From the NCBI GenBank assembly GCA_900318375.1, contig ONKG01000020.1, forward strand, positions 1-58,707: a DNA stretch of 58,707 nucleotides, given 5' to 3'. The position numbers and the translations under genes were made by a program. Below, piece by piece: positions 44,781 through 53,908 of the stretch; within the stretch, counting starts at the first letter, position 1; the number at the start of each line of letters is the position of its first letter. The DNA comes from an uncultured Lachnospiraceae bacterium. GTDB taxonomy: Bacteria > Bacillota > Clostridia > Lachnospirales > Lachnospiraceae. Below the pieces are notes generated by a model. The model searched no databases, was not told where the DNA came from, and was given only the letters and a program-made list of their open reading frames with translations.

Positions 44781-46013
44781 ATGAGAACAGAACAATATCC
44801 ACACAGGAATGGTAACAGAGAAGTCAGATTAAAGGAAAACAGCAGGCCCGGAGCAGGAAAGCCGGAATACGGTGTTTTTAAAAGAGCCGCGGCCGTCTTT
44901 CTGGCAGTGCTGGTGACAGCCGGCGCGCTTGCAGGCTGCGGCGGATCCTCCTCCGGCGGGACCGCGGCAGGCAGTTCCGCAGGCGGCAGTACCGGCGCAG
45001 GAGACGCCGGAAATGATACGCAGACAGCAGACGGTCAGGGGGAAGTGATCGAACTGACGAATGTGTCTTATGATCCAACCCGCGAACTCTATGCTGCCTA
45101 CAATCAGATCTTCGAGCAATATTATGAGGAACTGACCGGCCGGCAGGTCGAGGTGACGCAGTCTCATGGCGGATCCGGGAAACAGGCGCTGGAGGTCTCC
45201 AACGGTCTGGAGGCGGATGTCGTTACTCTGGCCCTGGAAGGAGACGTGCAGGTGGTGGCGGACTCAGGCCTGATCGACGACGGCTTCATCTCGGAATTCC
45301 CCGTGGACAGCTCCCCCTATACATCAACGATCGTATTCCTTGTGAGAAGCGGCAATCCGAAAAAGATCTATGACTGGAGCGATCTGATCCGCGAAGATGT
45401 CGGCGTGATCACCCCCAATCCGAAGACCTCCGGAGGGGCGATGTGGAATTATCTGGCTGCCTGGTATTTCTTTGAACAGCAGGGGCAGAGCGAAGAGGAG
45501 ATCCTCGAATCGATCCGCAAACTGTACGGGAATGTCGTTGTGCTGGATTCCGGAGCGAGAGGAGCCACGACTTCGTTTGTGGAAAACGGACAGGGAGATG
45601 TTCTCCTGGCATGGGAGAATGAGGCTTTCCTTTCTCTGAAGGAGTATCCCGGAGAGTATGAGATCGTCGTTCCCTCCGTCTCGATCCTGTGCCAGCCCAC
45701 GGTCGCTGTCGTCGACGAGGTCACCAGGAAGCACGGGACAGAGGAAGCTGCCGCGGAATACCTGAACTATCTGTATTCCGATGAGGCGCAGATCATTGAG
45801 GCCCAGAATTTCTACCGTCCCAGTACAAAGGAAATCTATGACGAATTTGTCCTTGAGACTGACTCCAGTACCATCACGGAGATCCCTGCGGACGGTCATT
45901 GGATCAACGACAAGATCGTCCTGACAGATATCACCCATTTTGGCGGCTGGACGCAGGCGCGCAGCAAGCATTTCTCAGACGGCGCATACTTCGACCAGAT
46001 TTATGAACAATAA
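44781..46013 (+). CDS. sbp: Sulfate-binding lipoprotein of the ABC transporter
   Basis: A 410-residue substrate-binding lipoprotein. A long cytoplasmic-side N-terminus precedes a hydrophobic segment ending in ALAGCGG (lipobox Cys). A Gly/Ser-rich linker follows, then the sulfate-binding fold: LTNVSYDPTRELYAAYNQIF, QSHGGSGKQALEVSNGLEAD, DWSDLIREDVGVITPNPKTS and GGAMWNYLAAWYF, all characteristic of the Sbp/CysP family. It captures sulfate or thiosulfate outside the membrane for CysTWA. The ATG at 44781 has AAAGGAAG upstream. An in-frame ATG at 44631 lies right after the terminator-like hairpin without a ribosome binding site and is rejected. First gene of the operon. Confidence 0.9.
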   Translation: MRTEQYPHRNGNREVRLKENSRPGAGKPEYGVFKRAAAVFLAVLVTAGALAGCGGSSSGGTAAGSSAGGSTGAGDAGNDTQTADGQGEVIELTNVSYDPTRELYAAYNQIFEQYYEELTGRQVEVTQSHGGSGKQALEVSNGLEADVVTLALEGDVQVVADSGLIDDGFISEFPVDSSPYTSTIVFLVRSGNPKKIYDWSDLIREDVGVITPNPKTSGGAMWNYLAAWYFFEQQGQSEEEILESIRKLYGNVVVLDSGARGATTSFVENGQGDVLLAWENEAFLSLKEYPGEYEIVVPSVSILCQPTVAVVDEVTRKHGTEEAAAEYLNYLYSDEAQIIEAQNFYRPSTKEIYDEFVLETDSSTITEIPADGHWINDKIVLTDITHFGGWTQARSKHFSDGAYFDQIYEQ

Positions 46014-46050
46014 AGGGGCCTGACCGGCGGCAGGCTGGAAAGATGAAGAA

Positions 46051-46890
46051 ATGAAAGCAAGTAAAAGCAGAAGCATTATTCCGGGATTCGGGCTGAGCTT
46101 TGGTGTGATGATCACGATATTGAGCCTGGTGGTTCTGCTGCCTTTATGCTCACTGGTGGTTTTTACACTGAAACTGACGCCCTCCGAATTCCTCTATACG
46201 ATCACAAGACCGAGGGTCCTTTCCGGCTACCGGGTCAGCATCTCGACGGCACTTGCGGCGGCATCTGTCAATACTGTCATGGGTCTGATCATGGCCTGGG
46301 TGCTCGTGAGATATGAGTTTCCGGGGAAAAAACTCATTGACGGCATCATTGAGCTGCCCTTCGCACTGCCGACCGCAGTGGCGGGCATTTCCCTGACCCA
46401 CCTGACGACCACGAACGGCTGGGTGGGAAAGATTTTCTTCGACCGGTTCGGGATCCGGATCGCCTATACCCGTCTGGGCATCACCATTGCCCTGATCTTT
46501 ATCGGCATCCCCTTTGTGGTCCGCTCCGTGCAGCCGGTTCTGGAAAAGATTGATATTCAATATGAGGAGGCTGCCATGATCCTGGGGGCGGATCGGCGGA
46601 CGACCTTCCTGCGGGTCATTTTTCCTGAGATTCTTCCCTCCCTGATCTCCGGCTTCACACTGGCGTTTGCCAGGAGCATCGGGGAGTACGGAAGCGTCGT
46701 CTTCATCGCCGGAAACACCCCCTATGAGACGGAGATCGCCCCGCTTCTGATTATGTCGGAGCTGCAGGAATTTGATTATGCGGCAGCGACTTCCATAGCT
46801 CTTGTCATGCTGGCCATTGCCTTCGTGATTCTTTCGATCAATGCAGTCCTGCAGAGCAAGGTCTCGCGCCGTATCAGCGGTCTGGCATAA
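46051..46890 (+). CDS. cysT: Sulfate ABC transporter permease CysT
   Basis: A 279-residue inner-membrane permease with about six hydrophobic segments (for example VMITILSLVVLLPLCSLVVF). The ABC coupling EAA loop is EEAAMILGADRRTTFLRVIF, followed by PEILPSLISGFTLAFARSIG. The length and the GEYGSVVFIAGN segment are typical for CysT/CysU. It forms the channel with CysW. Second gene of the transport operon, 37 bp after sbp. Confidence 0.9.
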   Translation: MKASKSRSIIPGFGLSFGVMITILSLVVLLPLCSLVVFTLKLTPSEFLYTITRPRVLSGYRVSISTALAAASVNTVMGLIMAWVLVRYEFPGKKLIDGIIELPFALPTAVAGISLTHLTTTNGWVGKIFFDRFGIRIAYTRLGITIALIFIGIPFVVRSVQPVLEKIDIQYEEAAMILGADRRTTFLRVIFPEILPSLISGFTLAFARSIGEYGSVVFIAGNTPYETEIAPLLIMSELQEFDYAAATSIALVMLAIAFVILSINAVLQSKVSRRISGLA

Positions 46891-46911
46891 AAGCAAGGAG
46901 GAGATATCAAA

Positions 46912-47742
46912 ATGACATTGAGGAATAACTCCGGTCCGGTGAAATGGATCCTGATCATTCTGGTCATTCTCTTTCTGGCGGTCTTTCTGATCCTGCCGCT
47001 GGTCTATATCCTGATGACTGCTCTCGGCAAAGGTGTAGAGGTCTATAAGGCATCCATTACAGACAAATACGCCGTGAAGGCGATTCAGCTGACAGTGCAG
47101 GCCACACTCTGGGCAGTCGCCGTCAATACAATCTTCGGAATCGCCGCCGCATGGTGCCTGACCAAGTATGCCTTTCGAGGAAAGAAGATCATTTCCACTT
47201 TCATTGATCTTCCCGTCACGGTGTCCCCGATCATTGCCGGCCTTATTTATGTCCTTACCTTCGGGCGCCAGAGTTTTCTGTACCCGATTCTGGACAGCAG
47301 AGGGATCCAGATTATCTTCGCTGTTCCCGGAATCATTCTGGCGACCATTTTTGTCACCTTTCCCTTTATATCCCGGGAGCTGATCCCTGTTCTGAATGCC
47401 CAGGGGACCGACGAAGAAGAGGCCGCCGCTCTGATGGGGGCTGGTACCTTTACCATCTTTCGAAGAGTGACATTTCCCCACATCAAATGGGCTCTCTTGT
47501 ACGGGATTGTTCTCTGCACGGCGAGAGCAATGGGAGAATTCGGAGCGGTCTCCGTTCTTTCAGGGCATCTGAGAGGAAAGACCAATACACTGCCGCTCTA
47601 TATCGAACTTCTTTACCAGGGATACGATTATACAGGTGCTTTTGCAGCGTCCTCCATCCTGGTGATCATGGCGGTTCTGGTTCTGATCCTCCGCCTCTTC
47701 CTCGAGCGCCGCGGGCAAAAGGAACTGGACATCCACAAATGA
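46912..47742 (+). CDS. cysW: Sulfate ABC transporter permease CysW
   Basis: A 276-residue permease partner of CysT. Hydrophobic segments start at ILIILVILFLAVFLILPLVY. The coupling loop is EEEAAALMGAGTFTIFRRVT, and GEFGAVSVLSGHLRGKTNTL near the end is the CysW signature. AAGGAGGAGA precedes the ATG. It is separated from cysA by a palindromic element. Confidence 0.9.
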   Translation: MTLRNNSGPVKWILIILVILFLAVFLILPLVYILMTALGKGVEVYKASITDKYAVKAIQLTVQATLWAVAVNTIFGIAAAWCLTKYAFRGKKIISTFIDLPVTVSPIIAGLIYVLTFGRQSFLYPILDSRGIQIIFAVPGIILATIFVTFPFISRELIPVLNAQGTDEEEAAALMGAGTFTIFRRVTFPHIKWALLYGIVLCTARAMGEFGAVSVLSGHLRGKTNTLPLYIELLYQGYDYTGAFAASSILVIMAVLVLILRLFLERRGQKELDIHK

Positions 47743-47748
47743 GCAATA

Positions 47749-47789
47749 TGTTACAGTTCACCTCCTCTCGGAGGGCGTGAACTGTAACA
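47749..47789. repeat. Palindromic intergenic element 2 inside the operon
   Basis: TGTTACAGTTCAC (47749-47761) is repeated inverted at 47777-47789, with an inner CTCC/GGAG stem. It lies between cysW and cysA and shares its arm pattern with the element at 44226-44269. Confidence 0.55.
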
Positions 47790-47813
47790 GAAATATCAAT
47801 AAAGAGTAAAAAA

Positions 47814-48887
47814 ATGAATGAGAAGAACGGATATGTTGAACTCCGGAACATCAACAAAAGTTACGGTGATTTCCAGGCATCCAAAGATATCAATATCAGT
47901 ATTTCCAGGGGAAAACTGGCAGCTCTGCTGGGACCGTCCGGCAGCGGCAAGACAACGATCCTGAGAATGATTGCCGGTCTGGAGCATCCGGACACCGGGC
48001 AGATCCTGATCGACGGGAAGATCGTCAATGACGTACCCGGCAGCGAGCGGGGAATCGGATTTGTTTTTCAGAGCTATGCCCTGTTCCGGTATATGACCGT
48101 ATTTGAAAATATCGCTTTCGGGCTCCGCGTAAAAAAGGCGCCGGAAGAGAAGATCCGGGAGAGAGTGGCAGAACTTTTGAAACTCATAGGCTGCGAAGGA
48201 CTGGAAAAGCGCTATCCCAGCCAGTTATCGGGCGGACAGCGCCAGCGGGTGGCTTTCGCGCGGGCACTGGCGCCGGATCCGCAGATCCTCCTGCTCGACG
48301 AACCGTTTGCGGCAATCGATGCGAAGGTCCGCCTGGAACTGCGCACCTGGCTGCGGGAGATGATCAGTCAGATCGGAATTACCAGCATTTTCGTCACCCA
48401 TGACCAGGACGAGGCGATTGAAGTAGCAGACGACATTATTGTCACCAATCAGGGACGAGTGGAACAGGCCGGTACGCCGGCAGAGTTATATGCTCATCCT
48501 GCGACGGCATTTGTCGCACGCTTTATCGGAACTTCCGTCCCTGTCGCAAATTACGGGGACTTCCGCTTTTTTGAGTATGCCGGACCGGATTCTGTGGGAA
48601 TCGTCCGGCCGGAATTCATCAGCATCTTTAAAAAGGGTGAGAGCGTCCAGTTTGCCAGATCCGCGGAGGAAGGCATCGTGGAGGACATCATCTTCCGGGG
48701 CAGCAGCCTGGAGATCCGGGTGCGGATTCACGGGAACCTGCTCTCCGTGCTGAGGAGTTTTAATGATCCGGAGATCCGGATCGGGGAGACGGTGGATGTT
48801 TTCCTGCATCGCATGTTCATTGTCCGGGAAGACAAAGTGGACCTGGTCTTCAACCAGTCCATAAGGACAGAGAGCGTCTTCCTGTAA
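47814..48887 (+). CDS. cysA: Sulfate ABC transporter ATP-binding protein CysA
   Basis: A 357-residue ABC ATPase. Walker A GPSGSGKTTILRMIAGLEHP, Q-loop FVFQSYALFRYMTVFENIAF, signature LSGGQRQRVAFARALAPDPQ, Walker B ILLLDEPFAAID and H-loop VTHDQDEAIEVAD are all intact. A C-terminal TOBE-like domain follows residue 240. It powers sulfate import through CysTW. Last transporter gene; a REP-like sequence separates it from the reductase genes. Confidence 0.92.
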   Translation: MNEKNGYVELRNINKSYGDFQASKDINISISRGKLAALLGPSGSGKTTILRMIAGLEHPDTGQILIDGKIVNDVPGSERGIGFVFQSYALFRYMTVFENIAFGLRVKKAPEEKIRERVAELLKLIGCEGLEKRYPSQLSGGQRQRVAFARALAPDPQILLLDEPFAAIDAKVRLELRTWLREMISQIGITSIFVTHDQDEAIEVADDIIVTNQGRVEQAGTPAELYAHPATAFVARFIGTSVPVANYGDFRFFEYAGPDSVGIVRPEFISIFKKGESVQFARSAEEGIVEDIIFRGSSLEIRVRIHGNLLSVLRSFNDPEIRIGETVDVFLHRMFIVREDKVDLVFNQSIRTESVFL

Positions 48888-48898
48888 CAGGTCTTAAG

Positions 48899-48981
48899 TC
48901 AGGAGAAACGTTCCTGTGACACAAGGGGAACTTTCCCTGTGAAACAGGATAATGTCATTGGAACCGTCCCCATGACACATT
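48899..48981. repeat. Degenerate REP-like sequence
   Basis: It contains AACGTTCCTGTGACAC and GGAACCGTCCCCATGACAC in partly inverted arrangement. It resembles the GGGACGGT... type of the palindrome at 42877-42945 but is decayed. It lies between cysA and aprA. Confidence 0.45.
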
Positions 48982-48996
48982 TAGAGGCGTAAGGAT

Positions 48997-50679
48997 ATGG
49001 AAAAGAAACTGCTGACGACAGACATCCTGATCATAGGGGGCGGCACTGCCGGATGCTATGCGGCGGTCACAGCTGCCAGGAAATCTCCGGGAACTAAGAT
49101 CCTGGTGGCAGAAAAGGCAAATATACAGCGCTCCGGCTGTCTGGCCGCCGGCGTAAACGCGCTCAATGCCTGGCTGGGAGAAGGGCAGACTCCGCAGGAT
49201 TATCTGTCCTTTGTCCGCTGGGACGCGGAGGAGATCGTCCGGGAAGATCTGGTCCTGACAATGGCCGAAGGTTTTCATGATGCCGTGAAGGATCTGGAAA
49301 AAATGGGGCTGGTGATCCAGAAAAACGAGGATGGTTCCTACGCCGCCCGCGGCAGGCACAATATCCGGATCAACGGAGAGAACATCAAACCCCTCCTGGC
49401 GGAGGAAGTCGCCCGATATCCTGATGTCAAGGTCCTCAATCATGTGATCCTGACAGATCTTCTGACAACGGGATCCGGGGAAAAGCGTGTCTGCGGAGCT
49501 GTGGGCATCTCGGCAGACGGATCGACGGCCTGGGGTATCCTTGCCCGCGCCGTGCTGGCCGCGACCGGAGGAGCGGCAGGACTCTACCGCCCCAACAATC
49601 CGGGCTTTTCCAGGCACAAAATGTGGTATCCGCCCTTTAATACCGGCGCGGGTTATGCCATGGGCATCCGGGCGGGCGCGGAGATGACCAGCTTTGAGAT
49701 GCGTTTTGTCGCGCAGCGGTGTAAGGACACGATCGCCCCCACGGGCACTATTGCTCTGGGCGTCGGGGCGCGGGAAATCAACGCGCGCGGAGAGATTTTC
49801 GAAGAGAGATACGGACTGTCCACTTCAGGCAGGGCATACGGTGTCACCGAAGAAAACCGCCAGGGCCGCGGGCCCTGCTTCCTCAGGACCAGCGAAATCT
49901 CCCCACAGCAGGAAGAGGACCTGCTGCGGGCTTACCTGAATATGGCGCCCGCCCAGACCCTGCACTGGATCGAGAGCGGAGAGATGCCATCCATATGCAA
50001 TGTAGAAGTGGAAGGTACAGAGCCCTATGTGGTCGGCGGACATACCGGGAGCGGATTCTGGGTGGACGAAGGACGCCGGACTACCCTCCGGGGACTCTAT
50101 GCGGCAGGCGATGCGGCCGGCGGCGCGCCTAAAAAATTCGTCCCCGGCGCGCTGGCGGAGGGAAAGATCGCAGCCATGACGATACTGGAAGATCTTCCGG
50201 ACCTGCAGCAGGTACAATGGGATTCGATCGACGGACAGGTGCAGGCCTTTTTTGCGGACTATGAGAGCAGAGTCAGGCCGGCAGCCAAAGGAGAAAGCAG
50301 AGGCAGCGATGTCTTTGCGCTGGAAGAAGCCATGCAGAAAGTCATGGACGAATATGCCGGCGGGATCCGGACGGGTTATCAATACAATACTGTCCGGCTG
50401 GGACTTGCAAAGGAAAAGATCCTGCAGCTTAGAAACCTGGCAGGAGCACTTGCGGTGTCGTCTGCGGAAGACCTGTACCGCATTTATGAACTGCTGGACC
50501 GGCTGGAGGTATGCAGGACTTTGATCGCCCACCTGCAGGCCCGCCGGGAGACCCGATGGCCGGGGTTCGGGATCCATACAGATTACCCGGCCCGGGATGA
50601 CCGGTATGCCATGTTTGTCAATTCCGTTCTGCAGGACGGCGAGATCCGGATGATCTTCCGTCCGCTGCAAGTGCCTTGA
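48997..50679 (+). CDS. aprA: Adenylylsulfate reductase alpha subunit (AprA-like flavoprotein)
   Basis: A 560-residue flavoprotein of the fumarate reductase/AprA family. The FAD-binding DILIIGGGTAGCYAAVTAAR is at the N-terminus. RHNIRINGENIKPLLAEEVA corresponds to the FAD-contacting stretch of AprA. FVPGALAEGKIAAMTILEDL lies near the flavin end. It is shorter than dissimilatory AprA (usually over 600 residues). With the adjacent AprB-like ferredoxin it would reduce APS to sulfite and AMP in the cytoplasm. The neighbours cysD and cysN make APS. An assimilatory role is inferred from context; another flavoprotein reductase is possible but less likely. Confidence 0.75.
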   Translation: MEKKLLTTDILIIGGGTAGCYAAVTAARKSPGTKILVAEKANIQRSGCLAAGVNALNAWLGEGQTPQDYLSFVRWDAEEIVREDLVLTMAEGFHDAVKDLEKMGLVIQKNEDGSYAARGRHNIRINGENIKPLLAEEVARYPDVKVLNHVILTDLLTTGSGEKRVCGAVGISADGSTAWGILARAVLAATGGAAGLYRPNNPGFSRHKMWYPPFNTGAGYAMGIRAGAEMTSFEMRFVAQRCKDTIAPTGTIALGVGAREINARGEIFEERYGLSTSGRAYGVTEENRQGRGPCFLRTSEISPQQEEDLLRAYLNMAPAQTLHWIESGEMPSICNVEVEGTEPYVVGGHTGSGFWVDEGRRTTLRGLYAAGDAAGGAPKKFVPGALAEGKIAAMTILEDLPDLQQVQWDSIDGQVQAFFADYESRVRPAAKGESRGSDVFALEEAMQKVMDEYAGGIRTGYQYNTVRLGLAKEKILQLRNLAGALAVSSAEDLYRIYELLDRLEVCRTLIAHLQARRETRWPGFGIHTDYPARDDRYAMFVNSVLQDGEIRMIFRPLQVP

Positions 50680-50731
50680 ATTTATCTCAGTGGGGGATGA
50701 CCCCCGCTTCTATAAGCTAAAGGAGATACCG

Positions 50732-51142
50732 ATGAGTGTAATGATAGACACCGGCAGGTGCATCTGCTGTGGTGCCTGTGCAGAGATCTGCCCCGGAAAT
50801 CTGATCCGGATCCGGCAGGGGGAGGCGGCTTTCCTTCCTCATCCGGAGGAGTGCTGGGGCTGCGCCTCCTGCCTGAAAGCCTGCAGAGCGGGTGCGATCA
50901 CCTACTACCTGGGTGCGGATATCGGCGGGCGGGGAGGCAGGATGCGCGTCGTGCAGGAAGGGAGATTTTCCCGCTGGATCATCACGCTTCCCGACATGCC
51001 GCTCGCAAGAGCGGCCTCAAGGCGAAATCGCGGAGACGGTTTCGGCGATGGGATCACTCTTCCGGAGAGTCCGGAAATCACTGCGGAGCCTGAAAGAACC
51101 GTGACAATTACCGTGGACCGAAATGACGCCAACAGATACTGA
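50732..51142 (+). CDS. aprB: Adenylylsulfate reductase beta subunit (AprB-like ferredoxin)
   Basis: A 136-residue protein with two 4Fe-4S motifs: CICCGACAEICPGN and CWGCASCLKACRAGAI. The C-terminal region (MRVVQEGRFSRWIITLPDMP) resembles the AprB tail that wraps around AprA. It passes electrons to the flavin of the alpha subunit. AAAGGAGATACC places the start at the ATG 50732. It lies 52 bp after aprA. Confidence 0.75.
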   Translation: MSVMIDTGRCICCGACAEICPGNLIRIRQGEAAFLPHPEECWGCASCLKACRAGAITYYLGADIGGRGGRMRVVQEGRFSRWIITLPDMPLARAASRRNRGDGFGDGITLPESPEITAEPERTVTITVDRNDANRY

Positions 51143-51180
51143 TGATTGAGACGGCACACTAGAAGATACAGGAGACATTT

Positions 51181-52083
51181 ATGCAAACCTTATCACATCT
51201 TGACAAGCTGGAGGCTGAGGCAATCTACATTCTGCGTGAAGTCGCTGCGGAATGCGAAAAGCCGGTGATGCTGTATTCGATCGGAAAAGACAGTTCTGTC
51301 ATGCTGCATCTTGCATTGAAGGCATTCTGGCCGGAGAAACCGCCCTTTCCTTTTCTGCATATTGACACCACCTGGAAATTCCGGGATATGATCGCTTTTC
51401 GCGACTACACCATGCAGAAGTACGGGCTTGACCTCCTGGTCTACACCAATGAGGAGGGTGTCCGTATGGGGATCAACCCCTTTGAACACGGTTCTTCCTA
51501 CACAGATATCATGAAGACGGAGGCCCTCAAACAGGCGCTTTCAAAGTACGGGTTTACGGCAGCCTTCGGCGGAGGGCGCCGGGACGAGGAGAAGTCCCGC
51601 GCCAAGGAGAGGATTTTTTCTTTCCGCAACGCACAGCAGGCCTGGGATCCAAAAAACCAGCGTCCGGAAATGTGGAAGCTCTACAATACCAGGATCCGTA
51701 AAGGGGAGAGTATCCGGGTATTTCCTCTGTCTAACTGGACCGAGAAAGATATCTGGCAGTATATCCGGCAGGAACAGATTGAGATCGTTCCCCTCTATTA
51801 TGCGGCGGAGCGGCCCGTCATCTACCGGGACGGCAGCATCATTATGGTCGATGATGATCGTATGCCTCTGTTTCCCGGAGAGGAAATCGTGCAGAAAAAG
51901 ATCCGCTTCCGGACACTGGGCTGTTATCCCCTCACCGGCGGAATCGAGTCGGATGCGGATACCCTGGACGCCATCATCGAAGAAACGCTTTCTGCCGTAA
52001 CCAGCGAGCGGACCAGCCGGGTGATTGACCGCGACGGCGGCGAAGCCAGTATGGAAAAACGCAAGCGCGAAGGTTATTTTTGA
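51181..52083 (+). CDS. cysD: Sulfate adenylyltransferase subunit 2
   Basis: A 300-residue PAPS-reductase-like PP-loop protein. The PP-loop is [60 protein letters not shown] and [17 protein letters not shown] are hallmark CysD motifs. It adenylates sulfate to APS, with CysN supplying GTP-driven energy. SD GGAGA precedes the ATG at 51181. Full length for the family. Confidence 0.93.
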   Translation: MQTLSHLDKLEAEAIYILREVAAECEKPVMLYSIGKDSSVMLHLALKAFWPEKPPFPFLHIDTTWKFRDMIAFRDYTMQKYGLDLLVYTNEEGVRMGINPFEHGSSYTDIMKTEALKQALSKYGFTAAFGGGRRDEEKSRAKERIFSFRNAQQAWDPKNQRPEMWKLYNTRIRKGESIRVFPLSNWTEKDIWQYIRQEQIEIVPLYYAAERPVIYRDGSIIMVDDDRMPLFPGEEIVQKKIRFRTLGCYPLTGGIESDADTLDAIIEETLSAVTSERTSRVIDRDGGEASMEKRKREGYF

Positions 52084-52200
52084 CGGCTCCGGCCTGCATG
52101 ACTGCACAATGAAATTTTCTTTCTGCAGCATGTGGACATCAGGAAGAAGCGATCATCGGAAAGAAGCGATAAAGCAGGTAAGACGAAGACAGGTGCAGTT

Positions 52201-53877
52201 ATGAACAGTTTGCTGAAATTTATCACATGCGGGAGTGTGGATGACGGAAAATCCACCCTGATCGGTCATATCTTATACGACACCAAGCTTCTGTACGCAG
52301 ACCAGGAGAAAGCCCTGGAACTGGACAGCCGCGTTGGCTCGCGCGGAGGGAAGATCGATTATTCCCTGCTCCTGGACGGTCTGATGGCGGAGCGGGAACA
52401 GGGCATCACCATTGATGTTGCCTACAGGTATTTTACGACAGAGAAAAGGAGCTTCATTGTAGCGGATACTCCGGGACATGAGGAATATACCCGAAACATG
52501 GCGGTCGGCGCCAGCTTTGCGGACCTGGCCGTCATCCTGATCGACGCCTCAAAAGGGGTCCTGGCCCAGACCAGGCGGCACACGCGGATCTGCAGCTTCA
52601 TGGGAATCCGTCAGTTCGTGTTTGCTGTCAACAAAATGGACCTGACAGGGTACAGCCGGGAGATATTTGAGTCAATCTCCGGCCAGGTCAGGGATCTTTG
52701 CGGGAACCTGGGGCTGGAGAAGGTGCAGATCATCCCTGTCTCCGCGACAGAAGGCGAAAATGTGACCCGCAGATCCGTCCTGATGGACTGGTATGCAGGA
52801 CCGCCCCTTCTGGAGTGGCTGGAGACAGTGCAGGTGGACGGATTCGCAGAGGAGGGCTTCTATATGCCTGTCCAGCGGGTCTGCAGGCCGGATCACACTT
52901 TCCGCGGCTTTCAGGGACAGATCGAGGCGGGGAGGATCTCTGCGGGAGATCTGATTACGGTTCTGCCGGGAGGCGAACAGGCTCCTGTCGAAGCCGTCTA
53001 TGTGGGCTGCAAAGAGGTAAAGGAGGCGGTGCAGGGACAGCCCGCCATGCTCCGTCTGGCCAGAGAGGTGGACATCTCCCGGGGCTGCGTTCTGGTGAAA
53101 GATACGAATGTCCCTGTGGCTTCGGTGTTTGACGCCACGCTTTTATGGATGTACAGCGGGATCCTAATGTCAGGCCGCGATTTTCTGGCAAAGATCGGCA
53201 CCAGGCTTGTTCCGTGTAAGGTATCGGAGATCCTCTATACAGTGGATGTCAATACCGGAGAGCAGCGCCACCCGGTCTTCATGCAGAAAAACGAGATTGC
53301 CCGCTGCCGACTGGAACTGTCATCGCCGGTAGTTCTCGATCGGTTTTCCGGACACCGCACCCTCGGGGAACTCATTTTGATCGACAGGGTCACCAATGCG
53401 ACTGCTGCCTGCGGCGTGATCGAAGAGATCCACGGATCTGAAGAAAACAAAAAGGAACATGTCACGCCGCAGATGCGTGCCCGAAAGCTGGGACAGACTC
53501 CCTACATCATCCTGGCGGAGACACCGGAAGCGGCGGCCGGATTTGAGACGGAGCTGATCACACAGGGGCTCCATACCATGACGGTTCTGTTTACACAGGA
53601 GAGGGAAATCGACAAGGCTGTCTTTGCCGTCGATATTCTGCGGCAGGCAGGACTCATTACAGTCGTCGCATGCCCGCAGGGGCAGACGGAGTTCGAAGAG
53701 CGTCTGCGGGAACTCACCTCGGCCTCCCCGGCAGGCAGGACCCCTGCCCCGGATGAGACGGCAAGAACAGCCGGAGCAGCAGTCTCCCCTGCAGGCAGGA
53801 TCCTGGACCTTCGCCCCGGCGGCCCCGAGGAAGACAGGCTGATGTATGAGAACACAGTAAATTATGTGTTCAGTTAA
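52201..53877 (+). CDS. cysN: Sulfate adenylyltransferase subunit 1 with degenerate C-terminal domain
   Basis: A 558-residue protein. The GTPase part has GSVDDGKSTLIGHILYDTK, ADTPGHEEYTRNM and NKMD, followed by EF-Tu-like barrels to about residue 425. The last 130 residues align in outline with APS kinase (CysC): GQTPYIILAETPEAAAGF sits where the P-loop should be, and AVDILRQAGLITVVACPQGQ where CysC has its conserved AGLI strand. The Walker A is gone, so it should not phosphorylate APS. This suits direct APS reduction by AprAB. The ATG at 52201 is chosen; a GTG at 52132 would add 23 polar residues. Confidence 0.88.
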   Translation: MNSLLKFITCGSVDDGKSTLIGHILYDTKLLYADQEKALELDSRVGSRGGKIDYSLLLDGLMAEREQGITIDVAYRYFTTEKRSFIVADTPGHEEYTRNMAVGASFADLAVILIDASKGVLAQTRRHTRICSFMGIRQFVFAVNKMDLTGYSREIFESISGQVRDLCGNLGLEKVQIIPVSATEGENVTRRSVLMDWYAGPPLLEWLETVQVDGFAEEGFYMPVQRVCRPDHTFRGFQGQIEAGRISAGDLITVLPGGEQAPVEAVYVGCKEVKEAVQGQPAMLRLAREVDISRGCVLVKDTNVPVASVFDATLLWMYSGILMSGRDFLAKIGTRLVPCKVSEILYTVDVNTGEQRHPVFMQKNEIARCRLELSSPVVLDRFSGHRTLGELILIDRVTNATAACGVIEEIHGSEENKKEHVTPQMRARKLGQTPYIILAETPEAAAGFETELITQGLHTMTVLFTQEREIDKAVFAVDILRQAGLITVVACPQGQTEFEERLRELTSASPAGRTPAPDETARTAGAAVSPAGRILDLRPGGPEEDRLMYENTVNYVFS

Positions 53878-53908
53878 AACCGCCTTTAAGAGGCGTAAGG
53901 AGGAAAGA

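Noticed and set aside
46150-47481. Minus-strand frame of 443 codons opposite cysT and cysW.
   Set aside because: It spans two intact permease genes and their intergenic gap, a typical antisense artefact.
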